From the NCBI GenBank assembly GCA_015060625.1, contig SUYC01000014.1, forward strand, positions 1-64,000: a stretch of 64,000 bases of DNA, given 5' to 3'. A model generated the notes under the pieces. The model saw only the letters and a program-made list of their open reading frames with translations. It did no database searches and was not told the origin of the DNA. This document shows, piece by piece, positions 9,450 through 18,621 of this stretch. Position 1 is the stretch's first letter, and every line of letters begins with the position of its first letter. A program made the position numbers and the translations under genes. The DNA comes from Xylanibacter ruminicola. GTDB taxonomy: Bacteria > Bacteroidota > Bacteroidia > Bacteroidales > Bacteroidaceae.

Positions 9450-10082
9450 TTGAATTCTCTTCCTCCAATTATACAAGTAGGTGATGTGTTGCTCTCGTCG
9501 GAAATCCTGACGGAGAAGTTTTGTTGCGACCTGAGTGTTTGCAAAGGCGAGTGCTGTGTTGAAGGCGACGCTGGCGCTCCTGTGACGATGGACGAGATTG
9601 CGGCCATCGAAGCGTGTGTAGATGATGTCTGGGACGACCTCTCGGCATCGGCACAAGCTGTCATCGATAAGCAGGGTGTGGCCTATACCGACCAGGAAGG
9701 CGACTTGGTGACCAGTATCGTAGGCGGTAAGGACTGCGTGTTTACCTATTACGGCGATATTGAGGACTGGAACACCCATCTGCCCATTAAGAACTGTTGC
9801 CTGTGTGCATTAGAAAAGGCTTACAGAGCCGGGCGAACCCATTTCTGCAAGCCTATTAGCTGTGCCCTTTATCCCATCCGCGAAAAGCAGCTTGGCGGCG
9901 GTTTGGTTGGCTTGAATTACAATCGCTGGAGCGTTTGCAAGATGGCCATTGCCAAGGGCATTCAGGAGCATCTGTATCTCTATCAGTTTCTGCGCGATCC
10001 GCTCATTCGCCGTTTTGGCGAAGCCTGGTATCAGGAGTTGCTTGATACCGTGGGCGAGCTGAAGGAGCAGGGCTATCTATGA
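9450..10082 (+). CDS. DUF3109 family cysteine-rich protein
   Basis: 210 residues starting at a TTG codon; no ATG gives a better fit. The conserved cysteine pattern is obvious: CCDLSVCKGECC near residue 28, then NCCLCALEK and HFCKPISCALYPIR. The number and spacing of Cys suggest a bound metal or Fe-S cluster, as in related zinc/iron-sulfur cluster proteins, but the biochemical role is not known. The leader (9405-9449) is made of AT-rich near-repeats (TTAACTCTTAATTC). The 3' end overlaps that of the converging AraC gene by 6 bp. Confidence 0.85.
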   Translation: MNSLPPIIQVGDVLLSSEILTEKFCCDLSVCKGECCVEGDAGAPVTMDEIAAIEACVDDVWDDLSASAQAVIDKQGVAYTDQEGDLVTSIVGGKDCVFTYYGDIEDWNTHLPIKNCCLCALEKAYRAGRTHFCKPISCALYPIREKQLGGGLVGLNYNRWSVCKMAIAKGIQEHLYLYQFLRDPLIRRFGEAWYQELLDTVGELKEQGYL

Positions 10083-10961
10083 TTTGCGATAGGCCGAGGG
10101 CGTCATGCCCACGTGTTCCTTAAAGTACTTGCCCAAGAAACTCTGGTTGGGGAAGTTCAACTCTTCGGTTATCTCCTTGATGGATTTGGTGCTGTTTTTC
10201 AGTAGCACGCGCAATTCCATGGTCACGTAGTTCTCAATCCACTCTACTGCTGTGCGACCGCTAATGCGCTTCACGGCTGTGGATAGGTATTTGGGTGTGA
10301 TGTTGAGTTGCTGGGCATACCAGCTAACGCGGCGTTCGCGTTTGCAGTTCTCCTCAACCATCTTCAGGAATCGTGTAAACACCTTCTCGGAGCGCAGCAG
10401 CGACTCGTCGAAGTTCTTCACCCTGTAGATCACGTTGCCCACATCGTAGAACATCGCCAGCATCAGCGTGCGAATCAAATCCTTACGGAAGTGGTTGTGA
10501 TTGTCGCTGATTTTTTGTTTGATCACCTGGAAATATTCCACAAAGGTAGTGATTTCGTTGGCCTCCAGCTTCATCACAGGCTGCATACGGGCAAACACAA
10601 ACAGCGAGCTGACATCATGGACACTCTTAATGATTTCGTGGAAGAAATCAACACTCATCATGATGCAGAGTCCCTCCATATCTGCAGATGGCTGGTAGCC
10701 ATCAATCACATGGCGCTCGCTAGCCACTAGCATCTCGCCGGCATGTACTACCAATTCTTCGGTATCCATGCGATAGCTGATCTGACCTTTGGTGCAAAGG
10801 CCAATCAGGATAAAGTTCATCTTTCTGGGTTCGCTGGGCATGGGGGCCTTGTTAATCTGGTCGGATAATAGTAGGTCGTCGTCCAAACAAACCGATCCTT
10901 CCCAATTCTTGGCCTTGGCCCAGTCGGTATTTTGTATTTCGGTTTTTTGTTTCTTTACCAT
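10077..10961 (-). CDS. AraC-family transcriptional regulator
   Basis: 294 residues. The N-terminal half looks like a cupin-type sensing domain. The C-terminal AraC domain is clear: RRVSWYAQQLNITPKYLS as first HTH and SIKEITEELNFPNQSFLGKYF as second, ending HVGMTPSAYRKS. Its ATG (10959-10961) lies inside the end of the GH95 gene: ATGGTAA carries both the start of this gene and the stop of GH95, which implies translational coupling. It may therefore sense a product of fucosidase action or regulate the locus, but the ligand is unknown. Confidence 0.9.
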   Translation of the reverse strand: MVKKQKTEIQNTDWAKAKNWEGSVCLDDDLLLSDQINKAPMPSEPRKMNFILIGLCTKGQISYRMDTEELVVHAGEMLVASERHVIDGYQPSADMEGLCIMMSVDFFHEIIKSVHDVSSLFVFARMQPVMKLEANEITTFVEYFQVIKQKISDNHNHFRKDLIRTLMLAMFYDVGNVIYRVKNFDESLLRSEKVFTRFLKMVEENCKRERRVSWYAQQLNITPKYLSTAVKRISGRTAVEWIENYVTMELRVLLKNSTKSIKEITEELNFPNQSFLGKYFKEHVGMTPSAYRKS

Positions 10962-13330
10962 GTCTTGATGTTTTGTTCTTCACCAGCCTTCAGCTTAACC
11001 TTCTTTTGCTGACCATTATATAATAAGGTGAGCATACCGGCCTTTTTTGCCTTGATGCGACAGTTGCGTACCGTGCCTTTCTTCCATTCGAAGCTAACCT
11101 CGTAACCGCCGCGTGCACACAGGCCGCTGATGGCGCCTTCCTGCCACTGCTCTGGGCATGCTGGCAGCAGCTCGATGGTGCATTGACCATCAACGATTGA
11201 ACTCTGCATCAGCATCTCGCACACACCGGCTGTTCCGCCAAAGTTACCGTCGATCTGGAAGGGTGGGTGAGCATCAAACAGGTTGGGATAGGTGCCACCG
11301 CCTTTGTGCCAGCCTTGCCAGTCGGCACTCTTCGAGCCGCGAGGGGCAATAGGCGTGAGCAGTTTCTGGTAGATGTGGTAAGCCTGCTTGGCATTGTGCA
11401 GTCGGGCCCACAGATTGATGCGCCAGCCGGTGCTCCAGCCGGTGGTCTTGTCGCCCTTAATCTCCAACGAACGTTCGCAAGCCTTTAGTAATTCAACTGT
11501 AAACTGTCCACTGGCAATATGATTACCAGGATAGAGACCGATGAGATGGCTCTGGTGGCGATGCTGGAAATCCCAATCGTCCCAGTCGTAGTACCACTCG
11601 TTCAGGTCGCCCATGTGTCCGATGGTGTAGGGGTGCAGCTTGGCCAGGGCCTGCTCCATCTCCTTATTTCTCAGTCCTAGCACCTTGCCTGCGGCGATGG
11701 TGTTGGTGAACAGTTCGCGGATGATGGCCAGATCGGCTGTGCCGCCATAACAGGTGGTGCCGTGATAGCCCTTATCGGTCTTATACTCGTTCTCGGGCGA
11801 GGTGCTGGGAGCTGTAATCAGCTCGCCTGGCTGCTTGGGATTCTCGATGAGCCAACGCAGGCAGAACTGGGCTGCGCCCTTCATCAGCGGATAGGCAATA
11901 TTCTTCAGGTAGGCCTTATCCTGTGTAAACTGGTAGCGCTCCCACAAGGTGTTCACCAACCAGGCACCGCCTAAGTTCCAGTTGCTCCATTCCGGACTCT
12001 CGTTTTTCTCGCCCACGGGGTTGGTCATTGCCCAGATGTCGCTGTTATGACTCGAGCACCAGCCCTCTTGAATGTTATAGTAGTTCTTGGCGGTAAACTT
12101 ACCGTTGGCAGCCAGTCCGGCAATAAAACCGTCTAATGGCTCAGCCATCTCGGCCATGTTAGCCACAAAGGCTGGCCAGTAGTTCTCCTCCAAGTTGATG
12201 TTCACCGTATAGTTGCCACGCCAGGGCGACCACAGTTGCGGAGCCCACAAACCCTGCAGGTTGGCAGGTACGTTCTTGGTGCGCGAGCAGGAAATCAGCA
12301 GATAGCGGCCAAACTGGAAATATAGTTCCTCGAGATAAGAGGAGTGGTTGCCGCCATTGGTGTAGTCCAGCAGTAGCTGGTCGGTGGTCAGGCTAGAACC
12401 GCTAGAGATATTAGCGGGGCCTGATAATCTCAGCTTTACGCGGTCGTAGATAGCCTGATAGTCAGCCAGATGGCGGGCATAGAACTCATCGTATGTCATG
12501 TTCTGCGTATGCCAGAGGTCGTTGGCTGCCATCTCCAGATAGTTGGCACCCTGGCGAACAGGATGCTTGTCGAAACCATTAAAACTGGTTTCGTTCACAA
12601 TATAAATGATAGCCTCTTTCGCTTTGGTGATGGTGAACGATGAGTCGCTGGCAGCCATCTCGCCATCGGTCTTCACGCTCAGCATCGTGCAGAAATGTGT
12701 GCTCTCCTGAGGGTCGCCAGTGGCATGGCCCGTCATGGTGAGCTGTCCCAGGGTGCTTTTCACATGATGGGGCACCTGGGCTGTGAGCGCTATCTGGCAG
12801 TTGATATCGCCACGAAGGCGGATGGCTATCAGTTTGTCGGGATTCGAGGCGAAATATTCGCGGCTGACGAGGCGCCCGTCTCGTTTGTAGCTATCGCGCA
12901 CGATGGCCGAATCGATATTCAGCGTGCGCTGGTAATCTTTAATCTCGCCCAGACCTAAGTCCTTGATGTGCAGTGTGCCCAATGGCTGGTAGTACTGCGA
13001 ATTAGGGCCCTGCACGTGCAGCTGCAGAGAGTCGGCCAACTTGTAATCTTCATTAAACAGCGCTTTGCGTATCTCGGGTATCCACTTGTGGGCATCGGCA
13101 TCCAGATTGCGATCCACAGGCTTGCCTGTCCACAGCGTGATGTCGTTCAGATAAATCACGTTGTCGTCGCTGCCGCCATAGATGAGTGCACCCATCTTAC
13201 CGTTACCAATAGGTAGCGACTCTTCAAAATAGGTCGCTGGTTTGTTGTATTTTAGCACCATGGGTGCCTGCTGCTGAGCCAAGGTTGTCAGGCAGGTAAA
13301 AGCCGACAAAAGTAGGTATTTTCTCTTCAT
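10955..13330 (-). CDS. GH95 family glycoside hydrolase (alpha-L-fucosidase type)
   Basis: I place the start at the ATG of 13330 (MKRKYLLLSAFTCL), which gives 791 residues and a signal peptide; the open frame extends to 13501 but crosses the promoters. Family signature blocks are visible: ESLPIGNGKMGALIYGG near the N-terminus, YLNDITLWTG, VNINLEENYWP, and FQIDGNFGGTAGVCEM near the end. GH95 enzymes are mostly inverting 1,2-alpha-L-fucosidases acting on glycan non-reducing ends; some act on alpha-L-galactosides, so the exact sugar is inferred. Secreted or periplasmic. The coupled AraC gene follows. No SusCD pair is adjacent. Confidence 0.9.
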   Translation of the reverse strand: MKRKYLLLSAFTCLTTLAQQQAPMVLKYNKPATYFEESLPIGNGKMGALIYGGSDDNVIYLNDITLWTGKPVDRNLDADAHKWIPEIRKALFNEDYKLADSLQLHVQGPNSQYYQPLGTLHIKDLGLGEIKDYQRTLNIDSAIVRDSYKRDGRLVSREYFASNPDKLIAIRLRGDINCQIALTAQVPHHVKSTLGQLTMTGHATGDPQESTHFCTMLSVKTDGEMAASDSSFTITKAKEAIIYIVNETSFNGFDKHPVRQGANYLEMAANDLWHTQNMTYDEFYARHLADYQAIYDRVKLRLSGPANISSGSSLTTDQLLLDYTNGGNHSSYLEELYFQFGRYLLISCSRTKNVPANLQGLWAPQLWSPWRGNYTVNINLEENYWPAFVANMAEMAEPLDGFIAGLAANGKFTAKNYYNIQEGWCSSHNSDIWAMTNPVGEKNESPEWSNWNLGGAWLVNTLWERYQFTQDKAYLKNIAYPLMKGAAQFCLRWLIENPKQPGELITAPSTSPENEYKTDKGYHGTTCYGGTADLAIIRELFTNTIAAGKVLGLRNKEMEQALAKLHPYTIGHMGDLNEWYYDWDDWDFQHRHQSHLIGLYPGNHIASGQFTVELLKACERSLEIKGDKTTGWSTGWRINLWARLHNAKQAYHIYQKLLTPIAPRGSKSADWQGWHKGGGTYPNLFDAHPPFQIDGNFGGTAGVCEMLMQSSIVDGQCTIELLPACPEQWQEGAISGLCARGGYEVSFEWKKGTVRNCRIKAKKAGMLTLLYNGQQKKVKLKAGEEQNIKTW

Positions 13331-13357
13331 TTTCTTGTTTTTATTGCATTCTGCTTG

Positions 13358-13365
13358 CAAAGATA
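13358..13365 (-). promoter_or_regulatory. -7 box (TATCTTTG, minus) of GH95-araC
   Basis: Reverse complement of CAAAGATA, 27 bp before the GH95 ATG. It lies only 12 bp from the oppositely directed ptb -7 box, so the two promoters overlap physically. Confidence 0.6.
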
Positions 13366-13377
13366 CAAAAAAGTTCG

Positions 13378-13385
13378 TATATTTG
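13378..13385 (+). promoter_or_regulatory. -7 box (TATATTTG) of the ptb-buk operon
   Basis: It fits TAnnTTTG, 30 bp before the ptb ATG. Its upstream half overlaps the divergent GH95 promoter. Confidence 0.6.
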
Positions 13386-13415
13386 CAGCATTGAAGCAAT
13401 AAAAATGATAAACCT

Positions 13416-14252
13416 ATGCAGTCTATTAGAACCCTGAACGATATGATTGTCTTCCTCCAGCAGCGAGGTGATAAGAAACGTGTAGCCGTGGTTTGTGCCA
13501 ACGACGCAAGTACCCGTTATGCCGTTGAAAAAGGCAAGGAAATGGGATTTATAGAGCCTATCTATGTGGATGGCGAGGATAAGGAGGAATGTGCTCGACG
13601 TGCTGTGACGATGTGCAAGAATGGCGAGGCCGACATCCTGATGAAGGGCCTTGTGAACACCGATGTGTTGTTGAAGGCTATCCTTGATAAGGAGCATGGT
13701 ATTCTGCGTCCAGGCCATGTGCTCACCCATGTGGCAATGGCCGAGATTCCCAAGTACGAGAAGCTGCTTTTCTTTACCGATGCTGCCGTGATTCCAGTGC
13801 CCACTGAGGCGCAGCGTCGTCAGCAGATACACTATATGAACTATGTGTGCCATGCTCTGGGCATCGAGGAACCCCGCATCTCGCTCATCCACTGTGCCGA
13901 GAAAGTGAGTGCCAAGACATTCCCCTATACCGTGGATTACCTGGAGATTATTGCCGAAGCTCAGACGGGTAAGTTCGGCAGATGCATCATCGATGGACCG
14001 CTCGACCTGAAGACGTCGCTCGATTCTGTCAGTCTGCGCGAAAAGGGTATCCATAGCGTGATTGACGGACAGGCTGATGCCTTGATATTCCCGGATATCG
14101 TAGCGGGCAACGTGTTCTACAAGACCATCACCCTCTTTGGCTATGCCAAGACGGCTGGTGTGCTGCAGGGCACCCAGTGCTGTTGCGTGCTCCCATCGCG
14201 TGCCGATAGTCCCGACTCAAAGTACTATAGTCTGGCTCTCGCCGCCATCTAA
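13416..14252 (+). CDS. ptb: Phosphate butyryltransferase (Ptb-type)
   Basis: 278 residues, about the size of phosphotransbutyrylases and shorter than Pta. It converts butyryl-CoA (or a branched acyl-CoA) and phosphate to acyl-phosphate and CoA. Recognisable blocks: ADILMKGLVNTDVLLKA, LTHVAMAEIPKYEKLLFFTDAAV, FPYTVDYLEIIAEAQTGKFG, and the C-terminal ILFPD-like LIFPDIVAGNVFYKTI. buk follows after 22 bp, and the pair forms the acyl-CoA to acid + ATP route. In Prevotella the physiological substrate may be isobutyryl- or isovaleryl-CoA; that is inference. Confidence 0.9.
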   Translation: MQSIRTLNDMIVFLQQRGDKKRVAVVCANDASTRYAVEKGKEMGFIEPIYVDGEDKEECARRAVTMCKNGEADILMKGLVNTDVLLKAILDKEHGILRPGHVLTHVAMAEIPKYEKLLFFTDAAVIPVPTEAQRRQQIHYMNYVCHALGIEEPRISLIHCAEKVSAKTFPYTVDYLEIIAEAQTGKFGRCIIDGPLDLKTSLDSVSLREKGIHSVIDGQADALIFPDIVAGNVFYKTITLFGYAKTAGVLQGTQCCCVLPSRADSPDSKYYSLALAAI

Positions 14253-14274
14253 TCATAACTGTCAATTATCAATT

Positions 14275-15345
14275 ATGAAAATCTTGGTCATCAATCCTGG
14301 TTCGACATCTACGAAGATAGCCGTTTTCGACGACGAATCGCCTATACTGGTCCGCACCATCGCACATAGTGCCGATGAGCTGGCCCGTTTCGACGACGTT
14401 ATCGAGCAGCAAGATTTTCGCAAGCAGTTGGTGCTCGACGAGTTGCGACAGGCCGACATTCCTGTTGAGTTTGATGCCGTGATAGGGCGAGGCGGACTGG
14501 TGAAACCGCTCGAAGGTGGTGTTTACGAGATTAATGACTTGATGATACGTGATACCCATAGTGGTATCGCTCTGCATAACCACGCCTGTAACTTAGGCTG
14601 CCTGATTGCGCACGAGATAGCATCTGCTATCCCTCATTGCCGCTCGTTTATAGCCGATCCTGGCGTGGTGGATGAGTTGAACGATTATGCCCGTATCTCT
14701 GGCTCGCCACTCATGAACCGTATCTGCATCTGGCATGCCCTGAACCAGCGCGCCATCGCCCGCAGATATGCATCTGAGATAGGTAAGGAGTACGAGGATC
14801 TGAATCTGATTATCTGCCACATGGGTGGTGGCATCTCTATCGCTGCTCACGAAAAGGGGCGTGCTGTTGATGCCAACAATGCCTTGGATGGCGAGGGCCC
14901 TTTCTCGCCCGAACGTGCCGGTTCGCTGCCTGCCTCCGACTTGATCCGACTTTGTTTCAGTGGGAAATATAACGAGAAGCAACTGCTGAAGCGCATTGCC
15001 GGCAAGGCCGGACTGAATGCCCACCTGGGCACCAACGATGTGCGCGAGGTGCTGCGCCGTATCGAGGACTATGGCGACCAACATGCCAAGCTGATTCTGG
15101 ATGCGATGATCTACCATGTGGCTAAAAACATCGCTGCCGAGAGTGCTGTGCTCTGTGGACAGATTGATGCCATCCTGCTGACGGGTGGCCTTGCCCGGAG
15201 TGAATATATCGTGAGTCGTATCCGTGAGCGTGTAGGCTTTCTGGCACCCATCCGCTGTTTCCCTGGCGAGGACGAGATGGAAGCCTTGGCCCTGAATGCC
15301 TTGGCCGTGTTGCGTGGTAAGCGTAAAGCTAAGGATTACAAGTAA
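14275..15345 (+). CDS. buk: Butyrate kinase
   Basis: Started at 14275 (MKILVINPGSTSTKIAVF), giving 356 residues, the family's usual size; the same frame is open upstream within ptb but has no homology there. An ASKHA-fold acyl kinase that makes ATP from acyl-phosphate. Motifs: NPGSTSTK phosphate-1 loop, LIICHMGGGISIAAH, GEGPFSPERAGSLP, and ILLTGGLARS adenosine loop. The next gene starts 12 bp downstream without a terminator, so the signalling genes after it are probably in the same operon. Confidence 0.93.
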   Translation: MKILVINPGSTSTKIAVFDDESPILVRTIAHSADELARFDDVIEQQDFRKQLVLDELRQADIPVEFDAVIGRGGLVKPLEGGVYEINDLMIRDTHSGIALHNHACNLGCLIAHEIASAIPHCRSFIADPGVVDELNDYARISGSPLMNRICIWHALNQRAIARRYASEIGKEYEDLNLIICHMGGGISIAAHEKGRAVDANNALDGEGPFSPERAGSLPASDLIRLCFSGKYNEKQLLKRIAGKAGLNAHLGTNDVREVLRRIEDYGDQHAKLILDAMIYHVAKNIAAESAVLCGQIDAILLTGGLARSEYIVSRIRERVGFLAPIRCFPGEDEMEALALNALAVLRGKRKAKDYK

Positions 15346-15357
15346 AACAAAATAACG

Positions 15358-16719
15358 ATGGTGAGTATGACTAAACTAACGAGGTTAATCCAAGGCCGCC
15401 TCTCAGTCAAAATCAGTCTGATGGCTGTCTCGGCTATGGCTGTTCTGCTCATAGCCTCGTTGTTTGTCATGCTGTTTTACTCGCGCAAGAAAGTAAGGGA
15501 GGAAACCTTGGCACGCGCAACCCTGACCCTCGATGCCACTGTGCAGAATATCGATAATATCCTGCTGAGTGTTGAGCAAACGTCAGGTAACGTGTATTAC
15601 AGTCTGGCTCCTCATACCGACAATCCTGATGCGATGGAGTACTATCGCCGCAAACTGATAGAGAGTAATCCCTATGTTACCGATTGCACCATCACACTGG
15701 GCGACAGTTCGGTTACCGACTCGAAATGGTTTGTGAAACCAGCCCAGGAGGGCAAGGACCCACTCATCTGTTTCAGTCTGCCTGTGCATAATGTGGCAGG
15801 TCAGCCCGTCGGCTCTATCTGTGTCGATGTGTCGGTGGGCTTGCTGTCGCGTATTGTGGCACAGGCCAAACCTTCCGAAAACTCGTTCTGTGTGCTGCTC
15901 GATAGCGTGGGCAATTTTATCGTGCATCCCTATGCCGAGCAGCTGATGCAGCAGTCGGCTATCGAGATATCAAAGGCTAATGCCGATTCTGATGTGACTG
16001 AGGCTGTACAGGCTATGATATCCGGACAGACGGATTATCGCTCGTTCCATTTGTGGGGCACCGATTACTATGTGTTCTTCAAACCATTCAGTCGTAGTAG
16101 CGTGCGCGGACGAGCCATCGGCCATCTGGGGTGGAGCGCTGGTATTATCTATCCAGAGCGCGACATCTTTGGCGATTATAATAACCTGACATACTATGTG
16201 CTCGTCATCACGATTGTCGGCCTGTTGCTGATGTTCCTGCTTAGTCATGCGGTTATCAAGAGCCGACTGAAACCGCTGATCATGCTTACGGCCCAGACAC
16301 AGCATATTGCTGCAGGCAACTTCAACGAGCCTATTCCTGATAGTCGGCATATCGATGAAGTGGGGCGCTTGCAGGATAATTTCCAGCTGATGCAGCGCTC
16401 GCTGGCCACCCAGATTGAAGAGTTAGAGAACCTGAAGAATACTCTGTATTCGCGTTGCGATGGCTTGCGAAGGGCCTACGATCAGGCAAAGAAGGCCGAC
16501 CGTATGAAAATATCCTTCCTGCATAACATGACCAATCAGATGATGGAACCTGCCGATGCCATCGAGCAGGATGTGCAACAACTCTGTAGTCTGGCTGATC
16601 ATGACACAGCCCAGTTGGTGAGTGATATTCAGAAGAAGGGTAAAGCCATTACTGTACTGTTGAAGAATCTGATTTCGATGTCGGATGATGAAATGAGAAA
16701 GGAGGCCGATCATGATTAA
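15358..16719 (+). CDS. Sensor-kinase-like protein without catalytic parts (pseudokinase)
   Basis: 453 residues: TM helix at about 20-45, a periplasmic Cache-like sensor domain (about 45-270), a second TM (YYVLVITIVGLLLMFLLS), a HAMP-type linker (about 300-360) and a coiled coil. It ends after a HisKA-like helix pair. In gap-free alignment with the next gene, FLHNMTNQMMEP matches FIQNVTHQIRTP: the phospho-acceptor His is Asn here (N393, codon 16534-16536). No HATPase domain follows. It can neither bind ATP nor accept phosphate by the normal route. It overlaps the next, full kinase by 8 bp. It could form heterodimers with that kinase as an extra sensor, or be decaying. Confidence 0.8.
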   Translation: MVSMTKLTRLIQGRLSVKISLMAVSAMAVLLIASLFVMLFYSRKKVREETLARATLTLDATVQNIDNILLSVEQTSGNVYYSLAPHTDNPDAMEYYRRKLIESNPYVTDCTITLGDSSVTDSKWFVKPAQEGKDPLICFSLPVHNVAGQPVGSICVDVSVGLLSRIVAQAKPSENSFCVLLDSVGNFIVHPYAEQLMQQSAIEISKANADSDVTEAVQAMISGQTDYRSFHLWGTDYYVFFKPFSRSSVRGRAIGHLGWSAGIIYPERDIFGDYNNLTYYVLVITIVGLLLMFLLSHAVIKSRLKPLIMLTAQTQHIAAGNFNEPIPDSRHIDEVGRLQDNFQLMQRSLATQIEELENLKNTLYSRCDGLRRAYDQAKKADRMKISFLHNMTNQMMEPADAIEQDVQQLCSLADHDTAQLVSDIQKKGKAITVLLKNLISMSDDEMRKEADHD

Positions 16720-17767
16720 TATCCGCAAGTCGTTCTCTACCAAGCTCAGTGTGGCGCTCCTTATATTGGCCATTCCTATCTTTGTCATCTCCATAGGCGT
16801 GCTCTTTACCCAGTCGCGCAAGATGATTCGTAACGAGGCTATCGGGCATGCCAGTAGCGTGCTTAATGCCGCCATGCAGCAGCTTAATAGGCATCTCCTC
16901 ACAATCGAGACGGCCACTAATGCCTATCAGTGGCAGGTAGAACAGACTTTTACGCCCGACTCGCTGTTGTATTTCGCTAACCGTATCGTTAGTCTTAATC
17001 CCCATATCGATGGCTGCTCCATCAGTGCCCAACCTGATATGTTCCCCAAGTACGGCCGCTATTTCTCGGCTTACTCGGTGCGTAAGGCCGACTCGGTAAG
17101 CACGGTCATCGAAGAACCCTACGACTATTTTAATAAGGTGTGGTATAAAACACCACATCAGCAAAACGGCGCCTGCTGGGTGGCTTATTACGATGAGGTC
17201 GATTCGTTGCAGCTCACACTCGATGGCATGTTGGCTTCGTATTGCAAACCGCTCTATAATGCCGACAGCGCGTTTGTAGGTGTGATTTCTACCGACCTCT
17301 CGTTGTTGCAACTCTCTCACAAAATGGCGGAGCTGAGTCCTTATCCTCATTCGTATTTCATACTGATAGATGAGGGGGGCAGATATCTTGTGCATCCCGA
17401 TTCTACACTCCTTTTTAAGCAAACCATTTTTGGTAGCGACGATACTCGTCAGCAGGCCGACCTGATTGTGCTGGGCTACGAGATGACCCGTGGCAAGCAA
17501 GGTAATATGATGGCTAATATAGCAGGCGCTGATTGTATCGTGTGCTATCAGCCCTTGTCTGGCACCTCGTGGAGCCTGGCCATTGTGTGTCCTGATAGTG
17601 ATGTGATGGCGGGCTACCATCGGCTACGTATATTGTCGGATCGCTGCTGCTCATTGGTTTGTTGGTCATCATTCTGCTCAGCCATCGTGTCATGGCCCTT
17701 ACCATTCGTCCGCTGCACCAGTTGCTCGATAAATCCCAAAGTATTGCAGCTGGCAACATGGATGTGA
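16712..17767 (+). pseudogene. Sensor histidine kinase, N-terminal part (frameshifted)
   Basis: Residues 1 to about 303 are a good sensor half: N-terminal TM (VALLILAIPIFVISIGVLF), then a Cache-like periplasmic domain homologous to the preceding gene (LFTQSRKM after the first TM; YLVHPDSTLLFKQ near its end). After GYHRL (about 17626) the frame becomes nonsense (CCSLVCWSSFCS) and stops at 17767. The expected second TM continues in another frame (YIVGSLLLIGLLVIILLS from 17629), joining the C-terminal part listed next. One missing base, or two extra, near 17615-17635 explains it. No slippery heptamer is visible, so a mutation or sequencing error is more likely than programmed shifting. Confidence 0.8.
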
Positions 17768-18615
17768 CAATCCCTCGTACCACGCGCATCGATGTGATAG
17801 GCCGATTGCAGAATAGCTTTGCACAGATGTTGCAGTCGCTTAACTACCACATGAAGAGTGTGCGCTTTGTGAGCGACCAGACCCGGCTGCGCAACGAGGA
17901 ACTGCTACAGGCCACCCGTATGGTACAGGAAGCCGACCGCCAGAAAACCACTTTTATACAGAACGTTACCCACCAGATACGCACGCCGCTGAATATTATT
18001 ATGGGCTTTGCCCAGGTGCTGAGCGATGCTGGTAATGGTAACCTGTCGGACGACGATCTGAAGAACGTTACCGATACCTTGAACCATAATGCCACACAGC
18101 TTAGGCGAATGGTGCAGATGCTGTTTGACAGTTCGGATTCAGGATTGAACGAAGAGATGAATTGCGATAAAACCGATACGCTGTTGTGTGTGCAGGCTGC
18201 CCAGGAGGCCGCCGATGTGATTCGCCAGCACTATCCGGATGTTGATATCAGCATCCATACGCAATTGGCCGACGATTTTGCCTTGATTACCAATCGCAAT
18301 TATTTTATGCGGTCGCTGTTAGAGTTGGTGTACAACGCCGCCAAGTATTCCGACGGTAAGCATATTGAACTGCAAGTATCTGCCGATGAGGCGATGGTTA
18401 ACTTTGTGGTTCAGGACCAGGGCAATGGCATTCCTGAGTCCGAAATTGAACACCTGTTTAAGTTCTTCACCAAAGTCGACGACCTTTCCGAGGGTCTCGG
18501 ATTGGGCCTCCCTCTGGCCAAGCGCCACGCCCAGAACCTAGGCGGCGATGTAGTTCTCGACCCCACCTACCACGCCGGCTGCCGCTTCATCCTCACCATC
18601 CCAAATACAAATTAG
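17629..18615 (+). pseudogene. Sensor histidine kinase, C-terminal part (HAMP, HisKA, HATPase)
   Basis: It continues the frame of the kinase interrupted near 17626; a TTG at 17659 could start it independently, but that would leave only part of a TM helix. Order: second TM, HAMP (IRPLHQLLDKSQSIAAGNMDV), coiled coil, HisKA with intact acceptor His in NVTHQIRTPLNI (codon 17971-17973), and HATPase_c with N-box YNAAKYS, G1 VQDQGNGIPESE, and G2 GLGLGLPLAKRHA. All catalytic motifs are intact, so if the shift is a sequencing error the gene is a functional kinase. The TPR regulator starts 6 bp after its stop. No response regulator is encoded nearby. Confidence 0.82.
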
Positions 18616-18621
18616 AAAATA

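Noticed and set aside
13331..13501. N-terminal extension of GH95 to 13501
   Set aside because: It would cross both divergent promoters and the start of ptb; MKRKY at 13330 gives a proper signal peptide.
16649..17620. 323-codon minus frame over the frameshifted kinase
   Set aside because: Shadow of the sensor gene; amino-acid composition (His/Arg-rich) is typical of antisense frames.
17605..17659. Programmed ribosomal frameshift in the second kinase
   Set aside because: No slippery heptamer or downstream structure could be recognised, so mutation or sequence error is simpler.
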